Source: Galeruca laticollis
Lineage: Eukaryota; Arthropoda; Insecta; Coleoptera; Chrysomelidae
Assembly: GCA_963921935.1 (NCBI GenBank)
Contig: OY998184.1
Span: forward strand, 30,533,567-30,597,566
DNA: 64,000 nucleotides
Direction of reading: 5' to 3'
The notes beneath the pieces were generated by a model. The model ran no database searches. It had not been told where the DNA came from and was given only the letters and a program-made list of their open reading frames with translations. Of the stretch, positions 1 to 9,984 are shown piece after piece. A program made the position numbers and the translations under genes. The first letter of the stretch is position 1. The number at the start of each line of letters is the position of its first letter.

Positions 1-562
1 ATACTTAGACTGATTTCTTGCTATTGATGATTGTTTCATTCAAACGTAGAGAGACAGTTCTTCTTGGGACAAATAGTAGAATCTTTCAGATATATAGAGA
101 AATTTATTTCCCAAACCGACAACGTTGCCAGTTCAATAAAGACTTTAGCCATCTAGATGTTGGTGAAAAATTCGTGTCTGCTTAATATGCACAGCTCGTC
201 AACTTCCAAGTCTGACAAACTTTTGGCAGTTCCCGTGTTTATAATATGATACAGCCTCAATATTCAAATAACATTTGCATAATTGATAAACTCCAAATAT
301 GTTAATTTATTATGATTACTTTTAAATGAGTATTCTCAAAATATTGTTTATTCTTATAAAAACTATTTATATTGTGATGAGTTTAAGTCTTATATGGATG
401 AACAGAGCAAGTATAAATTACACAATTAGCTAGAAAAAAATGGATCATCCATATTTGTACATGTAGTCACTGATTATGCTTTCAAGTTTCTTGGAGACGA
501 GCACGGAATTTGGAACGATTTCCACACACTGTTATGGAGAGAAATGCCAGTTACAGAAATAT
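1..562. other. Unassigned AT-rich DNA
   Basis: No open frame or repeat that I recognise. It flanks the outer edge of the LTR at 563-1017. Confidence 0.5.
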
Positions 563-1017
563 TGTAATGTTTTTCTTATTTATTTAAAAGTTTTTATTAC
601 GACGGGTGGGAAAAATTTATACACACTACTCACTTAATTCATTCATTGATTAAACTATTCACTAATTCATATTGACTACACAGTATTTTCAGTTACTCAT
701 TTGTATAAACGCTTCACTACTGTTTATTTACTTAGACTATTTACTTGTTCACTATTTATCTCAAGAGATTAAATTATAAGCTAACTTCGTTGTTAGGTAT
801 TCTCTCTTATATATTAAGTGCCTTTCCACTGGAAGCTTCTAGATTGCGGCTCACAAAAACCATGTACCCACCTGGAAGTCTCTAGATAAGACTAGTCACA
901 AAAAATAATGGTAAACAGTTCGAAGATATCCCTGCGCCATTACCAAAATTCTAACTTTCATACATAGCTGAGACAGAGTCGGATTCAGGAACTTCGCCAG
1001 TACGCGATTTCGTAACA
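563..1017 (-). repeat. LTR of a Ty3/gypsy retrotransposon (3' LTR)
   Basis: Read on the minus strand, this 455-bp block starts TGTTACGAAATC and ends in ...ATTACA, directly after the stop of the integrase/CCCH frame at 1018. A diverged plus-strand relative lies at about 9557-9984; both share the TGTTAC start, the CCTGAATCCGACTCT block, a TATATAA-type TATA box and an AATAAGAAAAACATT end. The TG...CA termini and its position after pol identify an LTR. The exact right edge is firm; the left edge is inferred from the CA dinucleotide. Confidence 0.8.
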
Positions 1018-1300
1018 TTACCCCCTTCTTAAAAGGAAGTTTCCCTGAAACGTCCCTGTGGCTGGAACTGGATGTTTAAATCGGCAACTGGACCCATGTC
1101 TGCACTCTCTGGTCTTATGGAAATAACAAGGCACCGACTCTTGTTGTAGATGGTTCACCCTTTCCTCTTTGTCACGGTCTCCTTCGAATGGCGCTAGTCG
1201 GTTTTGGTGGACCACTCTCGGTTTTCCATAGGGGATCTTGCATATACGATAGAGGATGTCGTTGATCCTCTTCTTGATAAAGTATGGACCTTCCCATTGT
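1018..1300 (-). pseudogene. Ty3/gypsy integrase C-terminus fused to a CCCH zinc finger (fragment)
   Basis: The minus-strand frame is open for about 94 codons up to the stop beside the LTR. Its first part matches the integrase C-terminal module of insect gypsy elements: WEGPY, then INDILYRI, then GKPRVVHQNRLAPF. About 20 residues later comes CYFHKTRECRHGSSCRFKH, a C-x7-C-x5-C-x3-H array as in CCCH RNA-binding fingers. The finger is the last domain before the stop. The upstream edge is cut at about 1300, where unrelated DNA with stops begins, so the rest of pol is missing. CCCH fingers normally bind RNA; a role in packaging or translation of the element RNA is inference. Confidence 0.75.
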
Positions 1301-1309
1301 TACTATATG

Positions 1310-1390
1310 ATATTCACCTGGCCTTGGGACTCTTCTCAGGTGGTGAATTCGGCCTCAGTTACACTATTTTTTATCACCTCAATTGGGATA
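1310..1390 (-). repeat. Short dispersed repeat shared with 25952-26033
   Basis: The minus strand here and the plus strand at 25952-26033 share about 75 bp with few differences (GTGTAACTGAG, CCGAATTCAC, AGTCCCAAGGCC). It abuts the gypsy integrase fragment, but its frame has stops, so it is probably a separate small repeat or an element edge. Family unknown. Confidence 0.6.
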
Positions 1391-1399
1391 ATGTGAATA

Positions 1400-1788
1400 A
1401 ATAACAAAAATTTCAGGACACATGAATTTCTCTAACCTAAAAATAAATTCACATAAACCATATATTCACAATACATTACGAATAAAAATCAGTATTACAA
1501 TAAAAATGACCAACTCAAGATTTTATATCTACAGAAAATAAGTGAAGTACTCATCTTGGAGAGACTCGGGGCGTACAGCTTCCAGCGGTATCAATAGGTT
1601 CTTGAGCCGTTGTGGTCTGGACTCTAGCGAGGGCGACTTCTAGGTTCAATCGGCCTAGTTGAAATTGAATTTTTTTTTATTAAGTACCAAAATACACATC
1701 CAAAAAATACATTTTCTATTGCCACGGAAAAAAATTCTTGTGTGTGGCTTAAAAGATAACAAAATTAATGACTTACATATGTAGTATA
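1400..1788. other. Unassigned DNA between gypsy fragment and mariner-like element
   Basis: On the minus strand, 1540-1660 keeps a short open stretch that could be another retrotransposon remnant, but I cannot name a domain in it. No other structure seen. Confidence 0.35.
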
Positions 1789-1945
1789 CAGACTGGAAAG
1801 TCTAGCTGGAACAAATTCTCTAACTTAATAAATAAAGGTTTATCGCAAAATTCCTTAACATGTCAATTTTTATTTTCAATGGGGCATATTGCAAAGAGAT
1901 TTGTTTATCTTTCCAATTATCTGGGGGGGGGGGGTTGCAGACAAC
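1789..1945 (+). repeat. Left long TIR of the mariner-like element
   Basis: Inverted counterpart of 2475-2627. It includes the G12 run near its inner end and the TTGCAGACAAC inner boundary. Confidence 0.85.
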
Positions 1946-2226
1946 CCCAACTTTTTTTTTAAATGGAAGGGTAGGTTGATTCATTTTTTATTTGACAGCT
2001 TTTTCAATTGTAAATAAAATTCCACTTTTTTTGTTACTTTTTATAAGCAATGTGTCGGGAAAAAATGAAATAAGGAAATATTTACTCAAATTACTTTATT
2101 GTATACGTACATTTTTTCTTACTCAATAAGCCCAATAAAAAACCTGGTCGATAGTTTTTTGGTCAATTTGAACTGAATGTGATTGATTTGTTAGTACTTG
2201 TTTGCATTTCAACGTGTAAATAAGAA

Positions 2227-2475
2227 ATGAAAATGCCCTATTTAACCGAGACGGATTGTATCGAAATTTTAATGATGATCCGATATGTGGAGCGAAGTCG
2301 AACACAGGCTGAGGTCGCTCGTTTGTTTACTGACGTTCATCCAGAATTACCTTCAATTAATCGAGGTACGATTAGCAAAATTGAAACTCGATATCGGCAG
2401 TTAGACCACGTAAGGGATGCTCCTCGACAAAAGGTTTTAAAAGTAGACGAAGAAGCCCAGTTGAACATATTGTAG
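2227..2475 (+). CDS. Transposase N-terminal helix-turn-helix domain, truncated
   Basis: This 82-residue frame starts MKMPYLTETDCIEILMMIRY and continues through RSRTQAEVARLF and a second helix pair (NRGTISKIETRY). It resembles the DUF4817-like N-terminal DNA-binding domain of insect mariner-type transposases. The stop falls at the edge of the right inverted repeat, and no catalytic domain follows. It has no internal stop, so a DNA-binding-only protein is conceivable. Such a product could compete for transposon ends, but that is inference. It could equally be an internal-deletion remnant. Confidence 0.65.
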   Translation: MKMPYLTETDCIEILMMIRYVERSRTQAEVARLFTDVHPELPSINRGTISKIETRYRQLDHVRDAPRQKVLKVDEEAQLNIL

Positions 2476-2627
2476 TTGTCTGCAACCCCCCCAGATAATT
2501 AAAAAGATAAACAAATCTCCTCGTAATATGACCCATTGAGGCTAAAAATTGACGTGTTTCAGGAATTTTGCGATAAACCTTTATTTACCAAGTTACAGAA
2601 TTTGATCCAGTTAGACTTTCTACTCTG
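2475..2627 (-). repeat. Right long TIR of the mariner-like element
   Basis: Reverse complement of the left arm, starting GTTGTCTGCAAC and ending at the outer TA. It overlaps the last base of the HTH stop codon. Confidence 0.85.
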
Positions 2628-2699
2628 TATAATGCTATACTATTATAAAACAAAACCAAAAATTGTATTAAACTTTCTTAATATTTTAGAAATTTCCAT

Positions 2700-3662
2700 A
2701 AATTTATGAATCTATGATTCCCCCCTAACGGCACCGGTCCAAAAAAGCAATGCAAGGTGAGAATAAGTTTTTTCCTGATTAATGAGAAAATATGATATTA
2801 ATTTGGTCATAGTTAAGTTTAATCCATTCAACAGAACGTCTCTTAAAAACATTAACACGTTCTAAATTTCTAATATTATTATCGATAAAATTTATAAATA
2901 TATGAATGTAATGCAAAAAGTATCTCCCCCCCAATCTGGACTTTGTACTAAAAGAATAGGCATTATCGTTACTAAGATTTCTTGTGAAATAGTTATGTGG
3001 TAATGTATTAGTGTAAATTTTTTTCATATACCAATTCATTAAAGGTGTCTTCACATATATCTGTCTAATATTTAAGAACGAACTTATTTGAAACAAATCT
3101 ATTGTAGGAAAATCGAATGGTTTTTTATACATGATTTGAATTTTTTTTCTATGAAGAATATCCAGCGGCTCTAGAGTAGTATCAAAAACTCCACCCCAAC
3201 CGAGACAACCATACCCTAGAATAGAATTTACAAGTCCATAATAGATAATTTTTAAGGAATCTATATCTGTAATATTTGCTAATTTTTTAAAAACATATAT
3301 TAAATATCTTAATTTTTAGCACATGTTATCAATTTGGTGAGACCAACTTAAGAAGGAATCTATTATTATCCCAAGATATTTAGCCTTATTTTGTAAAAGT
3401 GAAGTATTAGAGTTACACGTGCATGTAGAAGTATTCGTAGAAGATGCATAGCAGTCACAACTGAAATGTGTAATAATTTTGTTATACTCAGGTAAACTTT
3501 TTTTACGTTTGGCAAAAGGGATTATTACTGTTGTTGCTTCATTAAGAAGTAGACCATTAATGTTCATCCATTTCTCAGCTAAGTAAAGTCCAAATGATAC
3601 TTTATTCCTAAGTGTATCCCAATTATTATCGTCAAGAACCAAAACCGTATCATCGGCGTAAG
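2700..3662 (-). pseudogene. Non-LTR retrotransposon RT, 3' part (5'-truncated at the YADD box)
   Basis: On the minus strand the fragment opens exactly at the reverse transcriptase motif C (YADDTV, about 3648-3662). The thumb follows: VLDDNNWDTL, AEKWMNINGLLLNE, and KAKYLGIIIDSFLSWSHQID at 3316-3400. After a frame-shifted stretch (3133-3315), a C-terminal part (MYKKPFDFPTIDLFQISS) runs to a stop at 2779. This order is that of Jockey/CR1-type LINEs. The 5' truncation at motif C is consistent with target-primed reverse transcription, although the 3' tail was not identified. It is dead because fingers and palm motifs A and B are absent. Confidence 0.75.
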
Positions 3663-3673
3663 TATTTGTCTAC

Positions 3674-3702
3674 TTACGGGTACGGGTACGGTACGGCTGC
3701 AG
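3674..3702. repeat. Short tandem GGGTAC-type repeat
   Basis: ACGGGTACGGGTACGGTACGG: a few imperfect copies of a 5-6 base unit at the truncated edge of the LINE fragment. Confidence 0.6.
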
Positions 3703-4109
3703 AGCAGCATGAATGGGTAACACCAGACACAAAATATTATTTGGAAACTCATTTAATAATTTGCTTCTTGGCGAAGGATGATAAAGAGACCGATTCGACT
3801 CGAATAGTCGTTTAAATAGAATTTTTACGAACGTAAAAATGATCATTCTACGCGTTCTTAACAAATTGAAATAAAATGATTTTGAATAAGAGGAATAAGA
3901 ATAAGTCACGTTCCTAAATAACTATTGAAAATTGAAATATGTCGCCACGACATGTTACACCATGATTTCTGTAATTTTGGAGCAAATCCATCTCTCCTTG
4001 TCGGGTTGTGTAACCATACTTTGTCCCATTCTTTGAAACTTGAAGATTCGTTCGAACCAATTCGTGTCCATCATTCATCTGAACATTCTTCATTCTTCAT
4101 TGACTACTG
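3703..4109. other. Unassigned DNA
   Basis: No recognisable coding domain. Short frames on both strands have no family signature. Confidence 0.4.
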
Positions 4110-4440
4110 TAGTTCTTGAAACTACAGCTTCCCTAGATTCCACCTTATTGCAGTGGGAACAGTCTGTTCGACACGGCCGTCTGGACAGGGAGTCGACATT
4201 TCGGTGATTTACTCCAGCTCGATGTTTAAATCGTACTCTTGAAGTCGTTCGATCCATCTAGCGATGTGGCCCAAGGGATTTTTGAACAGCATTAATCAAT
4301 AGAGTGGTGCGTGATCAGTTCGGATTAAAAACCTTCTTCGATAGAGATACTGGTAAAAGTGTTACACGAACTTCACTGCCGCCAGAAGTTCGCTTCTAGT
4401 GACGCAGTAGTTTTGTTCTGGTTTGGAGAACACTCTACTG
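4110..4440 (-). pseudogene. Ty3/gypsy RNase H fragment
   Basis: Minus-strand translation in shifting frames gives SRVFSKPEQNYCVTRSELLA, then RTDHAPLYW, GHIARWIERLQEYDLNIE and finally DSLSRRPCRTDCSHCNK. This is the RNase H and early connection region of a Ty3/gypsy polyprotein (tether before the integrase zinc finger). Stops and a frameshift interrupt it. It ends abruptly at 4440, where a plus-strand LINE begins. It may belong to the same family as the integrase tail at 1018-1300, but the parts between are missing. Confidence 0.75.
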
Positions 4441-5765
4441 AAATATCCCAGCACTATACCTTCCTTAAGACGAGATATTTTCAAGTACAAGTCTCAAGAA
4501 AAGCTTCAACAGAACGAGATACTTCAAGACTCCAGTTTAAGTCAGACCCTTTTTTTGATCGCGATCAATAATCTAATACAAATCTGTCAACCCCCAACAA
4601 GAACAAGACTATATTCAGTCGACTTAGTCGTTTTTGTTAGAAAACAAAATAGAGTAACGATTCGTAAACACTTACAACACACATTACATAAAATTGAACA
4701 ATGGTCTTAATCAACAGGATTACAATACTCTCTTTCAAATACTAGAGTTATACATTTCTCTTAGAAAATATGTATTCAACATCCAAAACTCTATTTGAAC
4801 AACAAACCTCTCCAATATGTAAACAGTAAAAGATTTCTGGGGATGATACTCGATAATAAGCTTCCATGGAAACAGCATATACAATCTCTAAAGGAGGCAT
4901 GTCAGAACGAGCCCCTCACTATGAAGTCTGTTTCTCATTCCATTTGGAGATTAGACTATTCGACGCTTATAATATGTATAAAACAATAGACCAAACTAAA
5001 TGAGACATAAGTGCATTGTATACAATTCAGCTCATGAAATTTTACTTGATTAGCTAGACAAAATTCACAACTCTGCCTTACGAATAGCTTTAGGAGTATA
5101 TTCTACGAGCCCAATAGATTATATGAATTGTAAATCAGGCGATCCATCGCTGACTGATCGTCGCAACTTTTTATCTCTATCATACGCAGTCAAAATATCA
5201 GCCCATCCAAAGATTATTGTTCACCGTAACGTTTTTTCAAAGAAATTCCAGGAGACTTTCAACCACACCGTACACGCGTTGATCCCTATTTAATATACGG
5301 TTTAATAGAATTTTATTCAAGCTGGATGTTACTTTACCAAAAAATACGAATATTTCCGATATAAAATCCCCTCCTCCCTGGTACGTTCTTCTCCCAAAAG
5401 TCAACACCACCCTAAGCCAATTAAAAAAATCAGAAACTCATTCTGATCTATATAAACAGTCATTCCTTCAAATTGTTGAGTCCTATACACATTACCAATG
5501 TATATATATACCCATGCATCACACTCCAAAGCCGGTGTTGGAGTAGCATATACTACGAAGAATATCCAAGCCAAATTTTGAGTTACCTATTTAACATCCA
5601 TATATACCGCCGAACTTATAGCAATGTTAGAAGCTCCAAAATATGGACAAAGTCAAGAATCATCCGACTGGCTTTTGATAACTAATTCTTTAACTACCAT
5701 AAAATCCTTAAAACAAATATATAATACCCACCCTACTCTTATACACATAAAATCTGAACTAAACT
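4440..5765 (+). pseudogene. LINE A, 5' part: reverse transcriptase and start of RNase H
   Basis: Frames at 4423-4710 and 4795-4989 carry RT palm and thumb sequence: LSQTLFLIAINNLIQ (motif B tail), RLYSVDLVVFVR (motif C), KRFLGMILDNKLPWKQHIQS (thumb). Later pieces at 5510-5760 (IYRRTYSN, AKYGQSQ-like, LTTIKSLKQIYNTHPTLIHI) match the RNase H domain of I-group LINEs. Motif C reads YSVD instead of YADD, so the first catalytic aspartate is lost. Several frameshifts and stops. The RNase H stops at 5765 and resumes at 9087; a second LINE lies between. Confidence 0.75.
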
Positions 5766-5800
5766 ACCTCCCTCCCTCCCTCCCTCCCTCCCTCCCTCCA
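5766..5800. repeat. (CCTC)n microsatellite
   Basis: Eight or nine CTCC units at the left junction between LINE A and nested LINE B. Confidence 0.95.
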
Positions 5801-6278
5801 TTTGGGGTGTAAATAGCGACGGTACAGATGGTACAGAAATACCAGCTCTAATGTCAACCTCACCTGCACACGGTACACCCTGCTATATAACTAACGAGGC
5901 TCTGACGTCCGAGTATCTGCCGGTATAAGCAGATCCCTCAGTATTGCCAACAGTCTCTTCATAGGAGAGTGGATGACGAAATTAGAGGTAGGGCACTCTT
6001 TTGTCCTTGGAGTGAGAAATCGCTCCAAAGGGCGTATGAACTGGAAGCAGTCAACGGCGTGGGAATGAAGAAGGCAACGGGAAACAACTTCATTAAAGGT
6101 CCCTTTGGTCATCCCTAGTATAACAAGAATGGCATCAAATGGAGAAGTAGAAAGTGCTGATCATGATGTACGGAACACAAGATCCGGTAGGGAAGGAAAC
6201 TCACAAATAGACTAAAGGGCCTCCCAGGTCGTCAGTCTGCGAAGCCCCTGTAAAGCCAATGAAAACATAACATCAAAA

Positions 6279-7030
6279 ATGGCTCAAACTACGAGAGTAA
6301 AGAACAATAAAATCAGAAATCCTAGAATCGGCACCTGGAATGTAAGAAGTTTGTTTATGAGAGGAAAACTAGATAATATTGTCAGAGAAATACACAGACT
6401 GAAGATCAACATCTTGGGTTTAAGCGCAATCCGATGGCCTGGAAGTGGAAAATGCCAAAAGAATAAAACAACATTGTACTACTCGGGCAGTGACAAAAGA
6501 AACCATCCTAATGGAGTCGGTATCTTATTAGACAATAAAACAAGTCAAGCTTTATTCCACTCTCAAATAGAGCCATGTTCATCAGACTAAATGCCCATCC
6601 TACAAACATAAATATAATCCAGTGGCTTGCTCCAACCGCAGAAAACCCTGATAGAGAGGTGGAAACATTTTATGAAGAAATAAGGAACTACTAGGATATA
6701 CCAAAAACAACGAAACTACTATATTAATGGGCGACTTCAACGCGAAGTTTGGCGACATTAAAGTACATAAAATCGTCGGTAAGTACGGCCTAAGTGAACG
6801 TAGTAGGGGAGAAAGGCTAGTACAATTTTGTCAAGAAGAGGAATTTGTGATTGCTAATACTTTGTTCAAACTACCAGAAAGACGTTTACTTGGCAATCTT
6901 CGCAGCACCGCCCAGATGATATCGTTCGCAACCAGATCGACTATCTACTAATCAAAACGGGATTTGAGAACGGAATAAGAGGCATACAAGTATACCTTGG
7001 GGCGGACATAGGCTCAGACCATAATCATGT
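6279..7030 (+). pseudogene. LINE B endonuclease domain
   Basis: The first frame (6279-6590) shows RIGTWNVRSL and LSAIRWPGSGKCQK, the N-terminal strands of an APE-like endonuclease; the usual catalytic Glu (LSEVRW) is Ala here. After a frameshift, MGDFNAKFGD at 6727 is the catalytic D-x-N motif, and GADIGSDHNHV at about 7000-7028 is the terminal SDH catalytic motif in a third frame. The order and spacing fit an endonuclease of about 250 residues. It would nick target DNA for target-primed reverse transcription, but the frame is broken at least twice. Confidence 0.8.
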
Positions 7031-7043
7031 AAGTAATCTGAAC

Positions 7044-8380
7044 GTGAAATTTAAAGAGCTAAGAAGTATAGACATGAAAAAACTTAGAGACAAAAATACA
7101 CAGACCAAGGCAAAAGAACGAATAAATGAAGAGTTTGCAACAATAATGTCAACCACAACATCAGATACGAATACAGAAGATGCCTGGGATCGAATTAAAC
7201 ATGCAATTGTAAAAGTAAAACAATAAGAAGTAGGGTATGTCAGCCCAAAGACCAAGAAATGATGGATGACAGAAGAAATTCTACTGATGATGGACAATCG
7301 TAGAGTACACAAACACAAAAACATCAAAAAATACAAACAAATAAATAGAGAAATAAGAAAGAAAATCCGAATAACAAAAGAAATGTGGATGAAGGAAAGA
7401 TGCGGGAAGATTGAGTTACTCCAGACTAAACAGAGCAGCCACGGAAGTAATGAGAAAATAAAAGAGATAACGCATTCCAAGAAACACCAGCCCGTATTCG
7501 GTATACTAAATAAAAACAATGAAATGACAACAGAAGAGCAAGAATTATTAAAAGTATGGCAAATATATAAACGGAAAACATTCGTTAGCGATACGCCATG
7601 AATATACGACAGGAATAATGAATGGGAACAGGCTCCAAAAATTCTAAAATCAGAGTTAGTGAAAGCACTTGAACTGAGTGAAAACGGAAGAGCAACTGGT
7701 CCGGACGAAATCCACATAGAAATGATAGAACTGTTAGAAGAAGAAAGTTTGTTGCGACTGTTACAGTTACTACAGAAAGTGCATACAACAGGTAATATTC
7801 CAAAGGACTGGCTCACCTCCGTAATTATTCCCCTCCCTAAAAAGCCAATAAATGTGATGAGTTTAGACTGATAAGCTTGATGAGCCAATTGCTTAAGATC
7901 CTACTTAAAATTATACAAGTTAGAATCTACCACAAACGTGAAGCCGATCAAAGCGATACTCAATTTGTATTTCGTAAAGGTCTAGGAACAAAGGAAGCGC
8001 TAGCCAGCTTACTAATGCTCCTCCAGATATGTCGTGACATGAGGAAAGGTGTTTGATGCCTGTTTCATAGACTACGAGAAAGATTTCGATCGAGTGAATC
8101 ACACCGTCCTTCTTACATTACCATAGGAAAAATAGTTAGACAAACAAGACATCGAGTTTATTAGAGATCTTTATTGGAACCAAGAACGACATCGGAACCG
8201 GTGTGTATAGAAAAGGGGGTACGACAGGGTTGTGTTTTGTCGACAATACTGTTTAATATGTACTCTGAGCACATATTCAACCAAGCAATAGGCGATGACG
8301 AGGATGGAATTAAAATTAAAGGCAGGACGTTAAACAACATACGTTATCATTGCAGACAATCCAGAAGCACTCACGCCTAA
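7044..8380 (+). pseudogene. LINE B linker and reverse transcriptase, motif C deleted
   Basis: Charged linker frames (7044-7226, 7266-7601) lead to RT: ATGPDEIHIEMIELL and WLTSVIIPLPKK (7659-7871), motif A as FIDYEKDFDRVNH at about 8070-8105, and motif B as KGVRQGCVLSTILFNMY (8174-8380). At 8335-8352 the sequence passes from LNNIRY straight to the IIADNPEALT-like continuation: the bases encoding the catalytic ADD residues are missing. Five or more frameshifts or stops. Cannot encode an active polymerase. Confidence 0.8.
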
Positions 8381-9061
8381 TAAACAAAGTTGTAGATATG
8401 GGGGATCAACTAGGCATGAAAATTAATTTAACCAAAATAAAAGTAATGGCCATAACCAGATTACCGAACCCACAACTGAACATAAACATCTATGATACCG
8501 CAATACAGGAAGTTGAGAAATTTAAATATCTTGGTAGCTGCATAACAACAAATGTAGACCCTGGCGTCGAAGTAAGATCACGTATAGAGCAAGCTAGAGC
8601 CATATTCCTGAAGTTGAAAAACCTATTGCGCAACGCAACCTTAAACTTAAGATACCGTTTAGTAAAAGCACACGGGTTCTCCTGTATGGAGCAGAAGTAT
8701 GGACATTAAAAGTGGATACCATGAACAGATCGAGACTTTTGAAATGTGGATCTTCCGTAGACCACTAAAAATATCATGGACTCAACATATACCTAACTAT
8801 GAAGTGCTTAGACGTATTGGAAGGGAAAGAGAGTTACTTACAAGAAAGACCGCTTATCTGGGCCACATATACCGTAACAACAAGTATGATATATTGGAAT
8901 TTTTAATAGATGGAAAAATCGAAGGAAAACGTGGGCCTGGCCGCAGACAACATTCCTGGTTAGGAATCAGACGCGACTGGACTGGTATGAACACATCATC
9001 TTTAATTCGTACCACTAAGAACCGAAAGAAATATGCCAAAATTGCCGCCAACCGTCATTAA
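8350..9061 (+). pseudogene. LINE B RT thumb and C-terminal domain
   Basis: Two frames, 8350-8709 and 8699-9061, overlap by 11 bases with a frame change. They read EVEKFKYLGSCITTNVDPG (thumb), RSRIEQARAIF, MWIFRRPLKISWTQH, TAYLGHIYRNNKYDI and KIEGKRGPGRRQHSWL, then a stop at 9059. This C-terminal arrangement (RMLKISW, LGHI-RN, GKRGPGRR) is typical of this insect LINE group. It is better preserved than the 5' half. Confidence 0.8.
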
Positions 9062-9086
9062 ATGGAGATGCACCTGAAGAAGAAGA

Positions 9087-9335
9087 AACTCTCTTCAACA
9101 ACAAAAATTTCGATATTGATTTCCGTTGGGTACCGTCTCATATAGGTATAGAGGGCAACGAGATTATAGATAAACCAGCTGAAGAAGCAGTAACCAAATT
9201 GGAAGATATTTAGTAGAGGTAAAAAGTTCAGTGCTTCCTTGGGAACATATTCCCCAGAAACGTAAAGCTCAAATAACATTATCTAGACTACTAATTGGAC
9301 ATACACGACTAAAACAAAGTTGTACATAAAATTAT
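9087..9335 (+). pseudogene. LINE A, 3' part: end of RNase H
   Basis: The frame resumes with FNNKNFDIDFRWVPSHIGIE, GNEIIDKPAEEAV and LLIGHTRLK, the last third of an RNase H domain (WVPSHxGIxGNExxD). It continues what is broken off at 5765, so LINE B was inserted into LINE A. The fragment fades at about 9335. Confidence 0.8.
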
Positions 9336-9342
9336 TGACCTT

Positions 9343-9484
9343 TTCCCTGACGTCATTAATATCTAATAACATAACCGACATAATTATTAAGTGACATCTC
9401 TTTCTATTAATAGTGAAGGACAAAACAACATAATTTGACATTTGTCGGTTATGTTATCACATATTAATGACGTCAAGGTAAAGA
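9343..9484. repeat. Hairpin-forming inverted repeat
   Basis: About 40 bp at 9343-9380 (CTGACGTCATTAATATCTAA, ATAACATAACCGACA) is the reverse complement of 9442-9484, with about 60 bp of AT-rich loop. It looks like a small MITE or foldback element. No TSD settled. Confidence 0.7.
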
Positions 9485-9556
9485 TGAACAATTTTAAGTT
9501 TATTTATTTGCTAACGAACAACAAACGGTGTGTTTTGCTTGTGATGTGAAATTTAA

Positions 9557-9984
9557 TGTTACTAAACAGCACACTGGTATAGTCCCTGAATCCGACTCTA
9601 TCGATGCCATGTATGATAGTTAAAATTATGGCGGGTGCGCAGGGATTTCTTAGACTTGTTTACTATTGAGACTATCTTATCTAGACATTGTTTTTGTGAC
9701 CAGTCTTATCTAGAATTATCTAGTAAAAAAGAAACTAATATATATAAAGGACCGACCAGCGGAGGAGTTAGTATATTTGATAAAGTGATCGCGACAAATA
9801 AACAAGAATACACGGAAATAACGAACAGTGAAGTTTTGATATAAATTAATAATTAAGTTTGTGTGTATATAAATTAAGTGTTAGTGAGTAGTTTAGTATT
9901 TAAATAAATTAAGTAAGTGAACCAACCGATTGTTCAATGTTTATCCGACCCGTTTACTGTTGAAATAAATAAGAAAAACATTAA
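9557..9984 (+). repeat. LTR relative of 563-1017, probably solo
   Basis: Starts TGTTACTAAACAGCAC and shares with the minus-strand LTR the blocks CCTGAATCCGACTCT, GCGCAGGGAT, TCTTATCTAGA and AATAAGAAAAACATT. A TATATAAAGG box lies at about 9740-9750. No integrase lies before it and no gag after it, so it is probably a solo LTR or a truncated end. Divergence from 563-1017 is large, so these are subfamily relatives and not a pair from one insertion. Confidence 0.7.

Larger units (their letters stand above)
1789..2627 (+). mobile_element. Mariner-like element with long terminal inverted repeats
   Basis: The 839-bp block begins CAGACTGGAAAGTC and ends GACTTTCTACTCTG, with TA dinucleotides immediately outside both ends (1787-1788 and 2628-2629), the Tc1/mariner target signature. 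The arms are long: 1789-1945 pairs with 2475-2627 with only scattered mismatches. Each arm contains a homopolymer (12 G on the left, 7 C on the right) that differs in length between arms. The interior has one short frame for a helix-turn-helix domain (2227-2475). No DDE catalytic domain is present, so it is probably non-autonomous. Confidence 0.85.
5805..9086 (+). mobile_element. LINE B, nested inside LINE A
   Basis: A 3.3-kb non-LTR element: 5' leader (5805-6278), AP-type endonuclease, reverse transcriptase, C-terminal domain and a GAAGAAGAAG tail (9076-9086). It sits between two halves of the LINE A RNase H domain. The coding part is broken in many places. The clade is uncertain; the endonuclease resembles the family often annotated in insects as craniofacial development protein 2-like (RTE/CR1 grouping not decided). 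Confidence 0.8.

Noticed and set aside
3612..3909. Overlapping small frames on both strands with Tyr/Gly-rich ends
   Set aside because: Produced by the GGGTAC simple repeat and AT-rich flank.
7025..7888. 287-codon minus-strand frame, hydrophobic
   Set aside because: Exact antisense of the LINE B linker and RT; the hydrophobic composition is the mirror of Lys/Asn/Glu-rich coding.
8699..9061. Frame as a separate host gene
   Set aside because: It continues the LINE B C-terminal domain after an 11-base overlap frameshift.
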